Shown here piece by piece: positions 25,399 through 35,906 of a DNA stretch of 56,396 bases. A program made the position numbers and the translations under genes. The notes below the pieces were generated by a model. It did not search any database and was not told where the DNA came from. It saw nothing but the letters and a program-made list of their open reading frames with translations. The stretch comes from CAZEHJ01 sp964512485 (lineage in GTDB: Bacteria; Bacteroidota; Rhodothermia; Rhodothermales; UBA10348): positions 1-56,396 of the forward strand of contig CAZEHJ010000015.1 in the NCBI GenBank assembly GCA_964512485.1, given 5' to 3'. Position 1 is the stretch's first letter; every line of letters starts with the position of its first letter.

Positions 25399-26070
25399 TC
25401 AGGAAAAAGCTTCAATAGTCTCTCCATTGAGCGGTTCTCCGGCATCGGAAGCCAATAAAAGGCAGCAGTCCACGATGGTTGAAACGTGAACGCCGTTGTT
25501 GGCGTCATCATCGTCAAATACGATTGTCGAAGGGGCAACTGCATGCGCCGTCAGATTCGAGTCAGCGAATTCTTCGGCCACTGCCTCTACGAGACGCACG
25601 ACACCCGCCTTTGCTGCTGAATAGGCCGCCTGCTGAGCCGCGCCACGATTGGCTCCCTGCCTCGATGAGATACCGATGAGCCTTCGCGCCACGGAAGATT
25701 CTGAGTCAATCTGGGCAGTGTTCATCATTCGTGCCGCTTCCCGAAAAACCAGAAAGGTAGACGTCAGGTTGACATCCATCATGAGGCGCCAACTCGCGAG
25801 TTCGGTCTCTACGAACGGGCTCATGCCCCACATCCCGACGGTTTGTATAAGAACGGAAGGGACGCCAAACAGATTATTCAGATTCTGAAACGACGAGACG
25901 ACTGAGCTCTCATCAGTCATGTTGGTGATAACCACAGGCCAATCGTTTTCGCTGGCCTCCTGGCGATCAAGTCCTACAACTGAATACCCTGCAGCACTGA
26001 ATCCACGAGCCAGATGCCCTCCCAACCTTCCGTTCGATCCGCATATGACCGCCAGTCGTTTACGATTCAT
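25399..26070 (-). CDS. SDR-family oxidoreductase
   Basis: A 223-residue short-chain dehydrogenase: VICGSNGRLGGHLARGF is the nucleotide-binding glycine motif, VGLDRQ the following acidic strand, ISSRQGANRGAAQQAAYSAA contains the catalytic Ser and Tyr, and the Lys follows in SAAKAG. The substrate is not predictable. The frame opens 53 codons upstream, but the glycine motif and the end of the preceding gene one base away fix this ATG. It forms a two-gene unit with the lipoprotein upstream. Confidence 0.85.
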   Translation of the reverse strand: MNRKRLAVICGSNGRLGGHLARGFSAAGYSVVGLDRQEASENDWPVVITNMTDESSVVSSFQNLNNLFGVPSVLIQTVGMWGMSPFVETELASWRLMMDVNLTSTFLVFREAARMMNTAQIDSESSVARRLIGISSRQGANRGAAQQAAYSAAKAGVVRLVEAVAEEFADSNLTAHAVAPSTIVFDDDDANNGVHVSTIVDCCLLLASDAGEPLNGETIEAFS

Positions 26071-26071
26071 G

Positions 26072-26569
26072 TCAGTCCGCCTGTGATGTATGATCATAAA
26101 GCACTTTCCAGCCTTGAGCCTCGTGGTGCATGAGAAGCGTGTAGCGGCCTCCGATGTCTTCGTATTCGCCACCACGAACCAGGTACCATGACCCGAATAC
26201 CATGGCCCACTCCGAGGAAAGGACATCAACCTTCAAATCGCTGAATGTCAGTTGTCCCATCGCATCACGATCAGGGTAGTTGGTATAGTAGCGATCCAGC
26301 GCTGCATCCCACCCGTACCGCACGTTGACTCCAGAGGTGAATCGCAAGGTGTCCGATTTGACGTAATCGTCCATGAATGCTTCAATATCGCCCGCATTCC
26401 AGGCATCCTGCTGCCGCATCAAGACCGAGGTAATAGCTTCCCGCTCAACGAATTCGTCAATTCCGGACGTATTGTCTGGTGACTGGCAGCCGGATAAAAG
26501 AAGGAGTACCAGGACAAGGCAGGAAATATTACCTGAACCTGAATTGGGTAGTGAACGGGGATTTATCAT
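26072..26569 (-). CDS. Lipoprotein with SnoaL/DUF4440 (NTF2-like) domain
   Basis: A 165-residue protein with a good lipobox (LLLLSGCQSPD). An NTF2-fold domain follows: ITSVLMRQQDAWNAGDIEAF helix, YYTNYPDRD and YTLLMHHEAQGWKVLYDHTS. Homologous DUF4440 proteins often carry a steroid-isomerase-like pocket; no activity can be assigned. It is membrane-anchored by its lipid, probably in the outer membrane. It is separated from the SDR gene by one base. Confidence 0.8.
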   Translation of the reverse strand: MINPRSLPNSGSGNISCLVLVLLLLSGCQSPDNTSGIDEFVEREAITSVLMRQQDAWNAGDIEAFMDDYVKSDTLRFTSGVNVRYGWDAALDRYYTNYPDRDAMGQLTFSDLKVDVLSSEWAMVFGSWYLVRGGEYEDIGGRYTLLMHHEAQGWKVLYDHTSQAD

Positions 26570-26835
26570 AGTAGCAGTTGCAGATCATTGAAATCAGAAC
26601 AAAAATAAGCAATCGCGGTAAGCGGAGCCGAATGCGGAACTCGACCGGGTTATTCGCTCATCCGCGGGACAAAAACTGCATTCCGGTTTCAAATTGCCTG
26701 TTATTAACAAGATTATTTGCACATCATATACGAATCTACAGTTACCAATTCACTATCTGATTCCCCGTCATTCTGAAACATGTAAAGACCGAGCGTCGAC
26801 ACGTGTAGAATGACATCTCTGATTCAATCGTTATT
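26570..26835. other. Divergent intergenic region upstream of sprA
   Basis: 266 bases between the leftward lipoprotein gene and sprA. It is AT-rich around 26698-26745 and should hold both promoters. No gene, repeat or confident promoter element was found. Confidence 0.5.
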
Positions 26836-29800
26836 GTGCTGAAAAGCCCGGTCGAAAGAACGACAGAATCCAATAAGGATGTGCCCTCATCCCAGGCGCT
26901 GAAGTATGCCTTTTCGGCAGTACTGGGCCTGTTCGCCGTCTCCATGGTTTGGGTCAGTTCAGCGGCAACGGACCAAGGCCTTCAGGACTGGCGGACGTCA
27001 CGCGCCTATTATGCGGCTGCCGACACCGACTCGGTGGCAGTAGATACGCTAGATGTTGACACCCTTCTCGCAGATTCACTCTACCTCCCGGATTCGGCAC
27101 TCGTCTGGAAATACCTGCCCGGATTCAAGAGAGACGACTGGGGAGCGAGACTGGCGCCGAAGGACCGACTGGTCATGTCACCGTCTCTGGGGAGATACTG
27201 GCAGTATTCGGTTGATTTCGATACCACCGCTCTCGAATACACGACCCGCGAACGCGTAGGGCGTTTCGATGTCCGCTATCCTGTAACGTTGAACTTTGAC
27301 CAGTATCGCGCCGCCCGCCTTTCTGCGGATCTGAACGATAACTGGAATGACCTCATTGTACAGCGTGCGCGCGCTGAAGAAAGGCGGCGGCGCGGTGGAC
27401 TGGGCTTCAACATCGTGGTCCCGGGTGGTCGCCAGAGTGCGTTCCGAACCATCTTTGGAAAAAACGAAGTTGACCTTCGTGTGAATGGGACGGCTGACAT
27501 CCACGCGGGATTCGATTATCGAAAAAGTGATCAGCAAGTGTCTATCACGGGTAAACCCAGTCAGCTCGACCCTGAATTCAAGCAGGATCTGAGCCTCGGA
27601 ATTACAGGTACGATTGGCGACAAGCTGCGTATCAATGTCAATTATGACTCCCGAAACCAGTTTGACTTCCAGAATCAGCTCAAGCTTGAGTACACCGGAT
27701 ACGAAGACGAGATCATTCAAAAGATCGAAGCCGGAAACGTATTTCTGCAGACACCCTCCTCGCTGATTCGCGGGGGCCAGAGTCTCTTTGGAATCAAGAG
27801 TGAATTTCAGATCGGTGGTGTACGACTCACGACCGTGATGTCCCAACAGGAAGGCCAGTCAAACAGCCTTAATATTGAAGGCGGGTCGGAAGAAACCGAA
27901 TTCGATCTCAGACCGACAGACTACGACGAAGCAACTCACTTCTTCCTGGGATATTACTTCAGGAATCGATTCGAAGACGCATTGAGGGATCCACCAAACA
28001 TTCGCGTAGCCAACGGTTTTGAGCGAATCACTGAGATCGAAGTCTGGAAATTGATGCCAACTCGACCTGAAGAGGAGAATGTTCGTCAGGTTGTGGCCGT
28101 CGTCGACCTCGGTGAGAGCCAGGACATCCTCAGTCAGGCCAACCAGTATTCCAGCCAGCAGCTTCCGGGCAACGACAGGGATCAGTATGACGACTCCGAT
28201 GGCGGAGAAATCGACACAGACCTTCGCGATGGAAATGCCGCTCCCGGATCGTACCTCGAGACATCCAAAGATTTGTCCTCTTCAGACTTCCAGGTAGGTA
28301 AGTTCAAACGACTGGAACGTGGTCGGGACTATGACGTCGACGAAGTCCTCGGGTATGTCACCATGCGTCAGAGAATCCAGGAAAGTGAGGCGTTGGCCGT
28401 AGCCTTCCGTTTTCGTGCCAACGGAAGGACGACTCAGGTCGGTGACTTCTCCACCGATACGGGTGGATCCGATGGTGGCCAGAATGAAGACAAGATAGTT
28501 CTGAAGCTGATTCGGCCCGTGCAGCTGCGTCAGCCCGCATTGGAGGCCAATTTCAACCCGGCCGCATGGTACCTGGAGATGCGTAACATTTACCGCCTCC
28601 CAGGACGCGGTATTCAACCCAACGAATTTGATCTTCAGGTCTTCTACGAGCCCCCCGGGAAAACAGCGTCGAAAACGCTCCCTGGCGCGGGTGGCACACA
28701 GACCATTCTGCAGTTGCTCGGACTCGACAGGGTCAATGAAGACCAGGCACTGAGTCCAGATGATCTGTTTGATTTCCTCGTCAACTATACCATCGTGCCC
28801 GGGGAAGGAACGCTCATCTTCCCGTATCTGGAGCCGTTCGGGACGCGGGTCAACAACGTAATCCTCGAAGGCGGTGGCTCACCTGAAGCTCAGCAGGGAT
28901 TGGCCGACGTCTTCGTGTTCGAGTCGCTGTACAATCAGAAAAAGGCGAATGCCCGTCGAAACAGTCAGCACGATGTCTACAGGATTCGAGGGTCGTACAA
29001 GGGGAATGTGCAGTCGTCTTACGACCTGAATGCATTTTCTGGAGTCATCCCGGGATCAGTGAGGGTCACGTCCGGCGGCACACCTCTTTCTGAAGGCACG
29101 GATTTCGTTGTCGAATATTCGGGAACTGGTCTGGTTCAGGTCATCAATCCTGCATTCCTGTCCTCGGGACGCGACATCGAAATCGAGTTCGAGCAGAACT
29201 CTTTCTTCAACATCCAGAAGAAAACGCTGGTTGGAATGCGCGCCGATTACTTCATGGATGAACGACTTTCGCTCGGCGCGACCGTCATGCGGATGAATCA
29301 GAAATCTCCCATCGATAAGTATCGCATAGGGGAAGAGCCGATATCGAACACCATCTGGGGTGTTGACGGATCCATTGACCTCGAACCGCGCTGGATGACC
29401 CGAGCCATCGACCGTGTGCCTCTTCTTCAGACGAGGGAGCCGAGCAGTATTTCTCTCACGGGTGAGTTCGCGCAGCTGAGGCCTTCGAATACTCAGACGA
29501 TTGCCTTTGAGCGAACGAGAAAAGAGTTGCGTGAAGCGGGTCGGGATTTTTCGGCTGACGAACTAGGTGGTACCTCTTATCTCGATGATTTCGAGGGCTT
29601 CGAAAACACCTTTACCATGATGCAGCCCGGAACGTGGGCTCTCGCTGCCGCTCCAGATTCGATTGGTGCAGTCGATCGACTCGGACTGCAGTCCAGCATT
29701 CGTTCGGATTCGCTTCGCACCAACTGGCGGGGGAATTTTGCCTGGTATCGCATCAATGCGAACATGCTTCAGGAGATTCCTACAGTGGCTTTTAACGGTG

Positions 29801-32800
29801 AATCGATCAAAATCTTCCGAATAGACGAGGTGTTTCCCAATCGTGACACAAGGGCGGAGATTGATCCTTCTCTGGAGACCTATGACATCTACTTCAATCC
29901 AACAGAGAGAGGACCCTATAACTATACGCGCGACCTGAGGGGTTTTCTTGATAATCCAAAGGACGCCTGGGGAGGCATGACCCAGCGTTTGCCGGAAGGA
30001 TTTACGGATTTCAGCCTGAAAAACATCGACTTCGTTGAGTTTGTGTTTCGCCCCTTCCCGGAGAATCAAGAGCAGGACGCGGGCCGGGACGCCAAATTGT
30101 ACGTGGACCTGGGATCCATTTCAGAAGACGTACTCCCGGATGAAAAACTGAACAACGAAGACGGTCTTTCAACCTCAACTATAACCGAAGGCGGCATCTT
30201 GACCTGGGGCCGAAGCCCGACAGGCGCGCAGAACAGCGTGGTGGATATTGATGATGCGTCGAGACGCACAGAGGACCTCGGCCTGGACGGATTGGCCAGC
30301 GGCACGTCCGACTACCCTCCATTTGCGACCGAAGAGGTTCATTTCGCGAACTTCCTTGCCTCTCTCGACCAGAATTCGACTGATCCCAAGTATCGCGCAG
30401 AGGTCGCCAAAGCGATGGCCGATCCGTCTGGCGATGACTATCACTACTTCGCGAACAATCAGTACTACAACAATTCCGAGTTCTTCCCGAATCTGGCAAC
30501 GTTCCAGCAGCACTTCAGCCACTATTTCTCGGGCCACGAACTCAACGCATTCGAGACGCAGACCAAGCTTGCGAACAACACGTCCCTGAAACGTGGTAAC
30601 TCACGATTCCCTGATTCTGAAGACCGCAACCTCAACTCGACCGTCGATACTGACAACAGCTATTTCCAATACGAAATTCCTCTTTCCAAACCCACACTGG
30701 ACTCACTGGCAGCACCCCAAAATGTCGACGATTACGTGGTCGGTGAAGTGACCGACGCGAATGGTACCGGAACAGGCTGGTATCAGATTCGGATTCCGGT
30801 TCAGCAGTTCACGCGTCAGGTGGGCGACATTCAGGATTTTTCACTGATTGAATTCATTCGGCTCTGGACGACCGGTCACGAAGTACCCTTTACGGCACGT
30901 TTTGCCTCTCTTGAACTCGTGGGGTCGCAGTGGCAGAAATCAACGCAAGTTACGCTTGAGCATGAAACGCCATTCGATACGACTGGCACTGACACGCGCC
31001 TGACGATCTCCAGTATCAACAACGAGGAGAACGCAGAAACCTACATCCAGCCGATCGGCGCGGTTGTGAGCCAGTCACGTCTTGCCAGTGGCCGCGTACA
31101 GAACGCTCGCGAGCAATCCCTGTTGATTCGGATCGAAAACCTGCGTCCGGGAAAACAGCGGGCCATTTTCAAGACCCAGAATGCCGGGTTGGATCTGCTC
31201 AAATATTCCAATCTCCGCATGTTTGTGCACTCGCACGGGATAATGGCAGATGGCAGGGAGATCGCATCTCTGGCACAGGAGGAGGCCCGTTCGAAGGCCA
31301 AGCTATTCGTTCGTCTCGGCTCCAACGAGACGAATGACTACTACGAATACGAGCAACCTTTGAGTCCGAGTTTTGAGACGTCCGGATCTTCGGACCAGTT
31401 GTGGCAGACCGCCGTTGACTATATGGGTGATATGCGTGATCTGGGTTCGATGAACATCGACCTCAGTCAGATGAATCAGCTCAAAGTCGCACGTGACCGC
31501 ATTGCCTACCCCACCGACAGCGTTTTTTACAGCGTGACGAACGGTGAGCTAACTACCTCGGATTCACCGGACGCCGAACTGTTTGCGCCTCCGGGAACGC
31601 GGCTGGGAATCAAAGGGACGCCATCTCTGGGCAAGGTCAACAGTATTGTCATCGGGGTTCGAAATGCCGCCGATTCGACGCTGACGGGCTTCGAGCACAT
31701 TATTGAAGACATAACTGTGTGGCTCAACGAGCTTCGCGTCTCAGGTTATGATTCTGAGAACGGATGGGCAGCACTCTCCAACATCGACATCCAACTTGCT
31801 GATCTGGGTCGGATCAAAGCCAGTTTCCAGCGCCAGACGGATGGTTTTGGATCGCTTTCCTCGAGCCTCGGCGAAAGGGAGCAATTGAACATCAACAATT
31901 GGACGGTGACAACCGAGGTAAACGCGGACAAACTGATACCGGAGCGTTTCGGATGGAATATGCCGGTCAACGTTCAGGTCCAGTCAAACACGACGACTCC
32001 AAGATTTTCCCCTACCCGAGGTGATATTCGGCTCGAAGAAATCATAGACCAGATTGACGACCGAGAAGATCTGACGGATGAAGAAAAATCTGATGCAAAG
32101 ACCGATGCAACAGAAGCGGCGCAGACCTATACATTATCCAAATCGCTTTCAACGAGACTTGGAAAGACAGGATCGCGGAGCAAAATCCTGCGCAATTCGG
32201 TCGACGGAATCGCGATGTCGTATTCACAGGCTAACGTGAATGGCAGAAGCCCTTCCCAGGAAGTAAATGATTCCTGGAGATGGTCATCTTCATTGAGTTA
32301 TCGCTTCCAGTCGCGGAATCCGAAAACGTTGCGACCTCTCTTCTTCCTTGATCCGATCCCTGTCCTCAATAAGCTCGGCGGCATCGCATTCAATTATGTC
32401 CCGACGCTTTTCACATCATCCGGCACGTTCAGTCGGACATTCTCCCAGACCCGCGAACGGCCCATTGTAGTCGCCGGCGATACAACGTCCATCCCTATCT
32501 CCGCGAGATTCCCATTCAGGGAGAAACAGGCGTTCACTCATGCCAGAGACTTCCAGTTCGAGTACAATCCATTCGGATTCCTGAATCTGGCTTTCGACAC
32601 GTCTACGGACCAGAGCCTGAACAGCGCCGGTGTCGATACGCTCTTCAGCGTTGTCACCCCTGACACGACCCTTTTGGGGAAATCACTGCAGCAAGTCATC
32701 GATGAAGGCCTGCTGTCTGAAAACGAGCTGCTGAATGCGTTTCAGTTGGAGACGTTGAAGGTCAATTCGGGGTCAACCGTACTGAGCGACTTTATCTCCG

Positions 32801-34734
32801 GCAAATTCGCCCCACGAACTGATCGCCACAGTCAGGTATTCCGAGCTTCGTTCCGTCCGCGACTCAATTCGATCGGATTCCTCGACTGGATTCAAATTCA
32901 GGATGTGAGTTACAACGTAAACTTTGACTGGCAGAACGGTCCGGTTGGAAGAAACACGGGTGCATCGATTCGAAACACGGCAGATATTCGAGGAGGACTC
33001 TCTCTCCGGGTCCAGGATATGTGGCGCAAATTCGGGTTCTACGAATCGATGGAAGACGCTCAAGATGACTATATCGCGGATAAAGAGTCTGCCAGAAAGG
33101 ACAAATCCGATAGAAAAGAGGCCAGAAAGGAGGCAAAAAGAGAAGCCAGGGAAGCCGAACGGATAGCTGAGGAGGCACGGAGAATCGCCGAGGAAAGCGG
33201 AGTCGAATTGCCCGAAGAGTTACCCGTCGAACAACGAACTGAAGAAGAGGAAGAAAAGCCGGAAGAAGAACCAGAACAAGAACGAATCAAAGGTCCTGGT
33301 TTCGGTGGAAGACTCGTCTCGTACGCCCGACAGCTTCTTCTGGCGTCGACGGGTATTCGGGATTTCAATGTGACCTATCAGAACTCGAAGTCTTCCCAGT
33401 CTACAAATGTTGGTACGCCTGTACTCGGCGATGAAGGTCAGCTTCTCGACGTATCTACATTCTACAGCTTACGAGATGCGATTCGGGGCAATGGTGCTTC
33501 GTTGGGATACCGGTTCGGGTTTAAAAGACAGTTTGATATTGAAGATCGCCTGATCGATCCCTCTCTCCAGGTCTCGGATCTTCTTTCGGACGCGCACAGA
33601 TTTCAGGGGCGCACCCAGCTGAATCCGTCGAAAGACCTGACGGTGAGCTTGAGTTGGAATCTGGATCTGCAGGAAAGTGAAACGTTCACATTCCGACCCA
33701 TTATCGACGACCTGGGAGTCTTCGCAGGTGTGGACACCACGCTGACGAAAAGTGGAAATAATAAGGCCAGTATCTGGGCGTTTGGCTCATCCTATCTGGA
33801 CATGTTCGAGAGTCAGTTCAATGCGTATCAGGACGATTTCATCGCACTGGGTGAAGACGATCCGATAACCATTCCCGATGCCAACAATGATGGAAAAACA
33901 GTTCTGACCAACTCCTCGGTCGTAGACGACTTCAGGGAAGCATTTGTAAGAGGTTCAAAAACTGTGGACGGCCTGGGCATTGCCCCTCTTCCCAAACCCA
34001 CCTGGCAGGTAAACTACTCGGGGCTCTCTGATTGGCCCCTTCTGCGTGGTTTCACCCAGAGCATATCCCTGAGGCATGCCTATTCAGGTGACTATTCCGC
34101 TGATTACCAGACAAACACCTCGTTTTCAAGTGACGACACATTGAAGACGCTCGATCTTGGATCTCGCCGAATCGAGTTTGCGGTAGAGGAATTCCAGACC
34201 AACAACGTCCGAATCAACGAAAGTTATCGACCCCTGCTCGGATTGGATGTCACGTGGAAAGGCAATATTTCGACGTCCATCTCATGGTCAAAAAGCAACT
34301 CATATTCACTGAGTACAAGTAATTTCGAAGTCAGCGAAAACACGACCAACGAACTTCGATTCAATATTCAGTATCAGAAGTCGGGGATGCGCCTGCCGTT
34401 TTTCGGGCGAAAACTGAACAACAGGATTACTCTTGCACTCGATATCACCAAATCTGACACCAAAGACCAACGTCTTAGATTAAGGCGCGCACTCGAACAG
34501 GCCATCGTCGATCCAGAATTCACCGTTGCCCAGGCTCTTGAGGGCGACAACATTTCATTGGTCACCGCGCATACCCGAATGATCATGACGCCGCGTGTGG
34601 CGTATCAATTCAGTAACCGGGTTCAGGCTGACTTCACGCTGAAGTATGAGAAGTTCGACTCAGAAGATTCCCGCCAGCCTTCGTCTGTCAATATCAACGG
34701 AACGTTCAACATCCGAGTAAGCATCGCAAACTGA
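26836..34734 (+). CDS. sprA: Cell-surface protein SprA, type IX secretion translocon
   Basis: A 2632-residue SprA. In Flavobacterium the protein is a giant 36-strand outer-membrane barrel through which T9SS substrates leave the cell, and it is needed for gliding. An N-terminal hydrophobic export segment (about residues 22-43) is followed by many long amphipathic beta stretches and repeated NxNYDSRNQFDFQNQL-like barrel units. Residues 2075-2150 form a highly charged Lys/Glu insertion (EAKREAREAERIAEEARR) that may be a periplasmic coiled coil. The frame begins at GTG. Its partner substrate in the window is the Ycf48-like protein at 6176. Confidence 0.93.
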   Translation: MLKSPVERTTESNKDVPSSQALKYAFSAVLGLFAVSMVWVSSAATDQGLQDWRTSRAYYAAADTDSVAVDTLDVDTLLADSLYLPDSALVWKYLPGFKRDDWGARLAPKDRLVMSPSLGRYWQYSVDFDTTALEYTTRERVGRFDVRYPVTLNFDQYRAARLSADLNDNWNDLIVQRARAEERRRRGGLGFNIVVPGGRQSAFRTIFGKNEVDLRVNGTADIHAGFDYRKSDQQVSITGKPSQLDPEFKQDLSLGITGTIGDKLRINVNYDSRNQFDFQNQLKLEYTGYEDEIIQKIEAGNVFLQTPSSLIRGGQSLFGIKSEFQIGGVRLTTVMSQQEGQSNSLNIEGGSEETEFDLRPTDYDEATHFFLGYYFRNRFEDALRDPPNIRVANGFERITEIEVWKLMPTRPEEENVRQVVAVVDLGESQDILSQANQYSSQQLPGNDRDQYDDSDGGEIDTDLRDGNAAPGSYLETSKDLSSSDFQVGKFKRLERGRDYDVDEVLGYVTMRQRIQESEALAVAFRFRANGRTTQVGDFSTDTGGSDGGQNEDKIVLKLIRPVQLRQPALEANFNPAAWYLEMRNIYRLPGRGIQPNEFDLQVFYEPPGKTASKTLPGAGGTQTILQLLGLDRVNEDQALSPDDLFDFLVNYTIVPGEGTLIFPYLEPFGTRVNNVILEGGGSPEAQQGLADVFVFESLYNQKKANARRNSQHDVYRIRGSYKGNVQSSYDLNAFSGVIPGSVRVTSGGTPLSEGTDFVVEYSGTGLVQVINPAFLSSGRDIEIEFEQNSFFNIQKKTLVGMRADYFMDERLSLGATVMRMNQKSPIDKYRIGEEPISNTIWGVDGSIDLEPRWMTRAIDRVPLLQTREPSSISLTGEFAQLRPSNTQTIAFERTRKELREAGRDFSADELGGTSYLDDFEGFENTFTMMQPGTWALAAAPDSIGAVDRLGLQSSIRSDSLRTNWRGNFAWYRINANMLQEIPTVAFNGESIKIFRIDEVFPNRDTRAEIDPSLETYDIYFNPTERGPYNYTRDLRGFLDNPKDAWGGMTQRLPEGFTDFSLKNIDFVEFVFRPFPENQEQDAGRDAKLYVDLGSISEDVLPDEKLNNEDGLSTSTITEGGILTWGRSPTGAQNSVVDIDDASRRTEDLGLDGLASGTSDYPPFATEEVHFANFLASLDQNSTDPKYRAEVAKAMADPSGDDYHYFANNQYYNNSEFFPNLATFQQHFSHYFSGHELNAFETQTKLANNTSLKRGNSRFPDSEDRNLNSTVDTDNSYFQYEIPLSKPTLDSLAAPQNVDDYVVGEVTDANGTGTGWYQIRIPVQQFTRQVGDIQDFSLIEFIRLWTTGHEVPFTARFASLELVGSQWQKSTQVTLEHETPFDTTGTDTRLTISSINNEENAETYIQPIGAVVSQSRLASGRVQNAREQSLLIRIENLRPGKQRAIFKTQNAGLDLLKYSNLRMFVHSHGIMADGREIASLAQEEARSKAKLFVRLGSNETNDYYEYEQPLSPSFETSGSSDQLWQTAVDYMGDMRDLGSMNIDLSQMNQLKVARDRIAYPTDSVFYSVTNGELTTSDSPDAELFAPPGTRLGIKGTPSLGKVNSIVIGVRNAADSTLTGFEHIIEDITVWLNELRVSGYDSENGWAALSNIDIQLADLGRIKASFQRQTDGFGSLSSSLGEREQLNINNWTVTTEVNADKLIPERFGWNMPVNVQVQSNTTTPRFSPTRGDIRLEEIIDQIDDREDLTDEEKSDAKTDATEAAQTYTLSKSLSTRLGKTGSRSKILRNSVDGIAMSYSQANVNGRSPSQEVNDSWRWSSSLSYRFQSRNPKTLRPLFFLDPIPVLNKLGGIAFNYVPTLFTSSGTFSRTFSQTRERPIVVAGDTTSIPISARFPFREKQAFTHARDFQFEYNPFGFLNLAFDTSTDQSLNSAGVDTLFSVVTPDTTLLGKSLQQVIDEGLLSENELLNAFQLETLKVNSGSTVLSDFISGKFAPRTDRHSQVFRASFRPRLNSIGFLDWIQIQDVSYNVNFDWQNGPVGRNTGASIRNTADIRGGLSLRVQDMWRKFGFYESMEDAQDDYIADKESARKDKSDRKEARKEAKREAREAERIAEEARRIAEESGVELPEELPVEQRTEEEEEKPEEEPEQERIKGPGFGGRLVSYARQLLLASTGIRDFNVTYQNSKSSQSTNVGTPVLGDEGQLLDVSTFYSLRDAIRGNGASLGYRFGFKRQFDIEDRLIDPSLQVSDLLSDAHRFQGRTQLNPSKDLTVSLSWNLDLQESETFTFRPIIDDLGVFAGVDTTLTKSGNNKASIWAFGSSYLDMFESQFNAYQDDFIALGEDDPITIPDANNDGKTVLTNSSVVDDFREAFVRGSKTVDGLGIAPLPKPTWQVNYSGLSDWPLLRGFTQSISLRHAYSGDYSADYQTNTSFSSDDTLKTLDLGSRRIEFAVEEFQTNNVRINESYRPLLGLDVTWKGNISTSISWSKSNSYSLSTSNFEVSENTTNELRFNIQYQKSGMRLPFFGRKLNNRITLALDITKSDTKDQRLRLRRALEQAIVDPEFTVAQALEGDNISLVTAHTRMIMTPRVAYQFSNRVQADFTLKYEKFDSEDSRQPSSVNINGTFNIRVSIAN

Positions 34735-34756
34735 TGGCGTCCTCGAAGCAAAACCC

Positions 34757-35506
34757 ATGTCAGCAAAGCAGAAAGTAATATTCTGCAGAATGGGTCGTCT
34801 GGATTATCAGACGGCGTGGGACCTGCAGAAAGTGATTCAGAAGCGCCTCATCGACAACAAGAGGTCGGAAACACCCGAAGAGATTCCCCACATCTGCCTT
34901 CTGGTCGAACATCCGCCTGTATTTACGCTGGGTAAAAGCGGTGATGAGACCAATCTGTTGGCGAGCGAAAAGGACCTCCAGGAAAATGGAGCGACTTTTA
35001 TACGGATTGACCGAGGTGGCGACATAACCTATCACGGTCCAGGGCAGATCGTTGGCTACCCGATTCTCGATCTGGATCGATTTTACACCGATATCCATCG
35101 ATACCTGCGCGACCTTGAGCAGGTCATCATGGATACCTGTTCAGATTTCGGAATCCAGACCGGACGATTCAAGGATCGCACCGGAGTCTGGGTCGATGCC
35201 GAACAGGGAAACGAAAAAAAGATCTGTGCCATGGGAATCCGGTGCAGCCGATGGGTGACAATGCACGGTTTCGCGTTGAATGTGGCGCCTGACCTGAAAC
35301 ACTTTTCCATGATCGTACCCTGTGGAATTGATGATCGCGCCGTAACGTCAATGGAGATGGAATTGCTTGAGAAAGTTGAGGCCCCTGGTGTCGAGGAGAG
35401 AATTAGCCAACACTTCTCTGACGTTTTTGCCTGCGATGTCGAAGTGCTGGACTTTGATGATGCACAGGCTTTTTTGGAGGCGTATCTTGCAGACGTTGCC
35501 GTCTAA
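34757..35506 (+). CDS. lipB: Octanoyltransferase LipB
   Basis: A 249-residue lipoyl(octanoyl) transferase that moves octanoate from acyl carrier protein to lipoyl domains, the first step of protein lipoylation. Seen: LLVEHPPVFTLGKSG, DRGGDITYHGPGQIVGYPI, KICAMGIRCSRWVTMHGFA with the catalytic Lys, and MIVPCGIDDRAVTSM with the catalytic Cys. It follows sprA by 22 bases and may share its transcript. No lipA gene is present in the window. Confidence 0.95.
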   Translation: MSAKQKVIFCRMGRLDYQTAWDLQKVIQKRLIDNKRSETPEEIPHICLLVEHPPVFTLGKSGDETNLLASEKDLQENGATFIRIDRGGDITYHGPGQIVGYPILDLDRFYTDIHRYLRDLEQVIMDTCSDFGIQTGRFKDRTGVWVDAEQGNEKKICAMGIRCSRWVTMHGFALNVAPDLKHFSMIVPCGIDDRAVTSMEMELLEKVEAPGVEERISQHFSDVFACDVEVLDFDDAQAFLEAYLADVAV

Positions 35507-35546
35507 GATTCAGTCCGCTAGTCAAGAGCGAACGGAGACCAGCCGA

Positions 35547-35906
35547 ATGTCTGATTTTGATTCCGACCAATTCATTGTCCGCCTCATCGCAGAAACCCTT
35601 TTCTACGATGAAGAATACGAAGCCCTCGGAAATCTGAGTTTGATCGATGCCGAAGAGAAGTGTGAGCGCTTTGTTGCCTCATTTGCTCCAGAGGATGGTT
35701 TGTTTGTGCTTGAGGAGGCGACAGAATGGGAAGATTATGAACCCGGAGAGGCGGATGATATCGGGTACGCCCTGGCCGTCGACTCCAGAGAACTGGGCAC
35801 TTTTGAAACCGCGGAAGACGTTTCCAGGCAGATGTTGAACCTGGCGCGCGAGCACAATCTCGCTCCGAGCATTACCCTGCTCTTCGAAGAAGAAGACGGC
35901 AATTAA
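35547..35906 (+). CDS. Acidic protein of unknown function
   Basis: A 119-residue, strongly acidic soluble protein starting MSDFDSDQFIVRLIAETLF and ending LLFEEEDGN. It is predicted mixed alpha/beta, with no signal or membrane segment. The frame is open further upstream, but that part overlaps lipB and is not protein-like; GGAG upstream supports this ATG. No family was recognised. Its stop overlaps the convergent DUF423 gene by four bases. Confidence 0.65.
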   Translation: MSDFDSDQFIVRLIAETLFYDEEYEALGNLSLIDAEEKCERFVASFAPEDGLFVLEEATEWEDYEPGEADDIGYALAVDSRELGTFETAEDVSRQMLNLAREHNLAPSITLLFEEEDGN

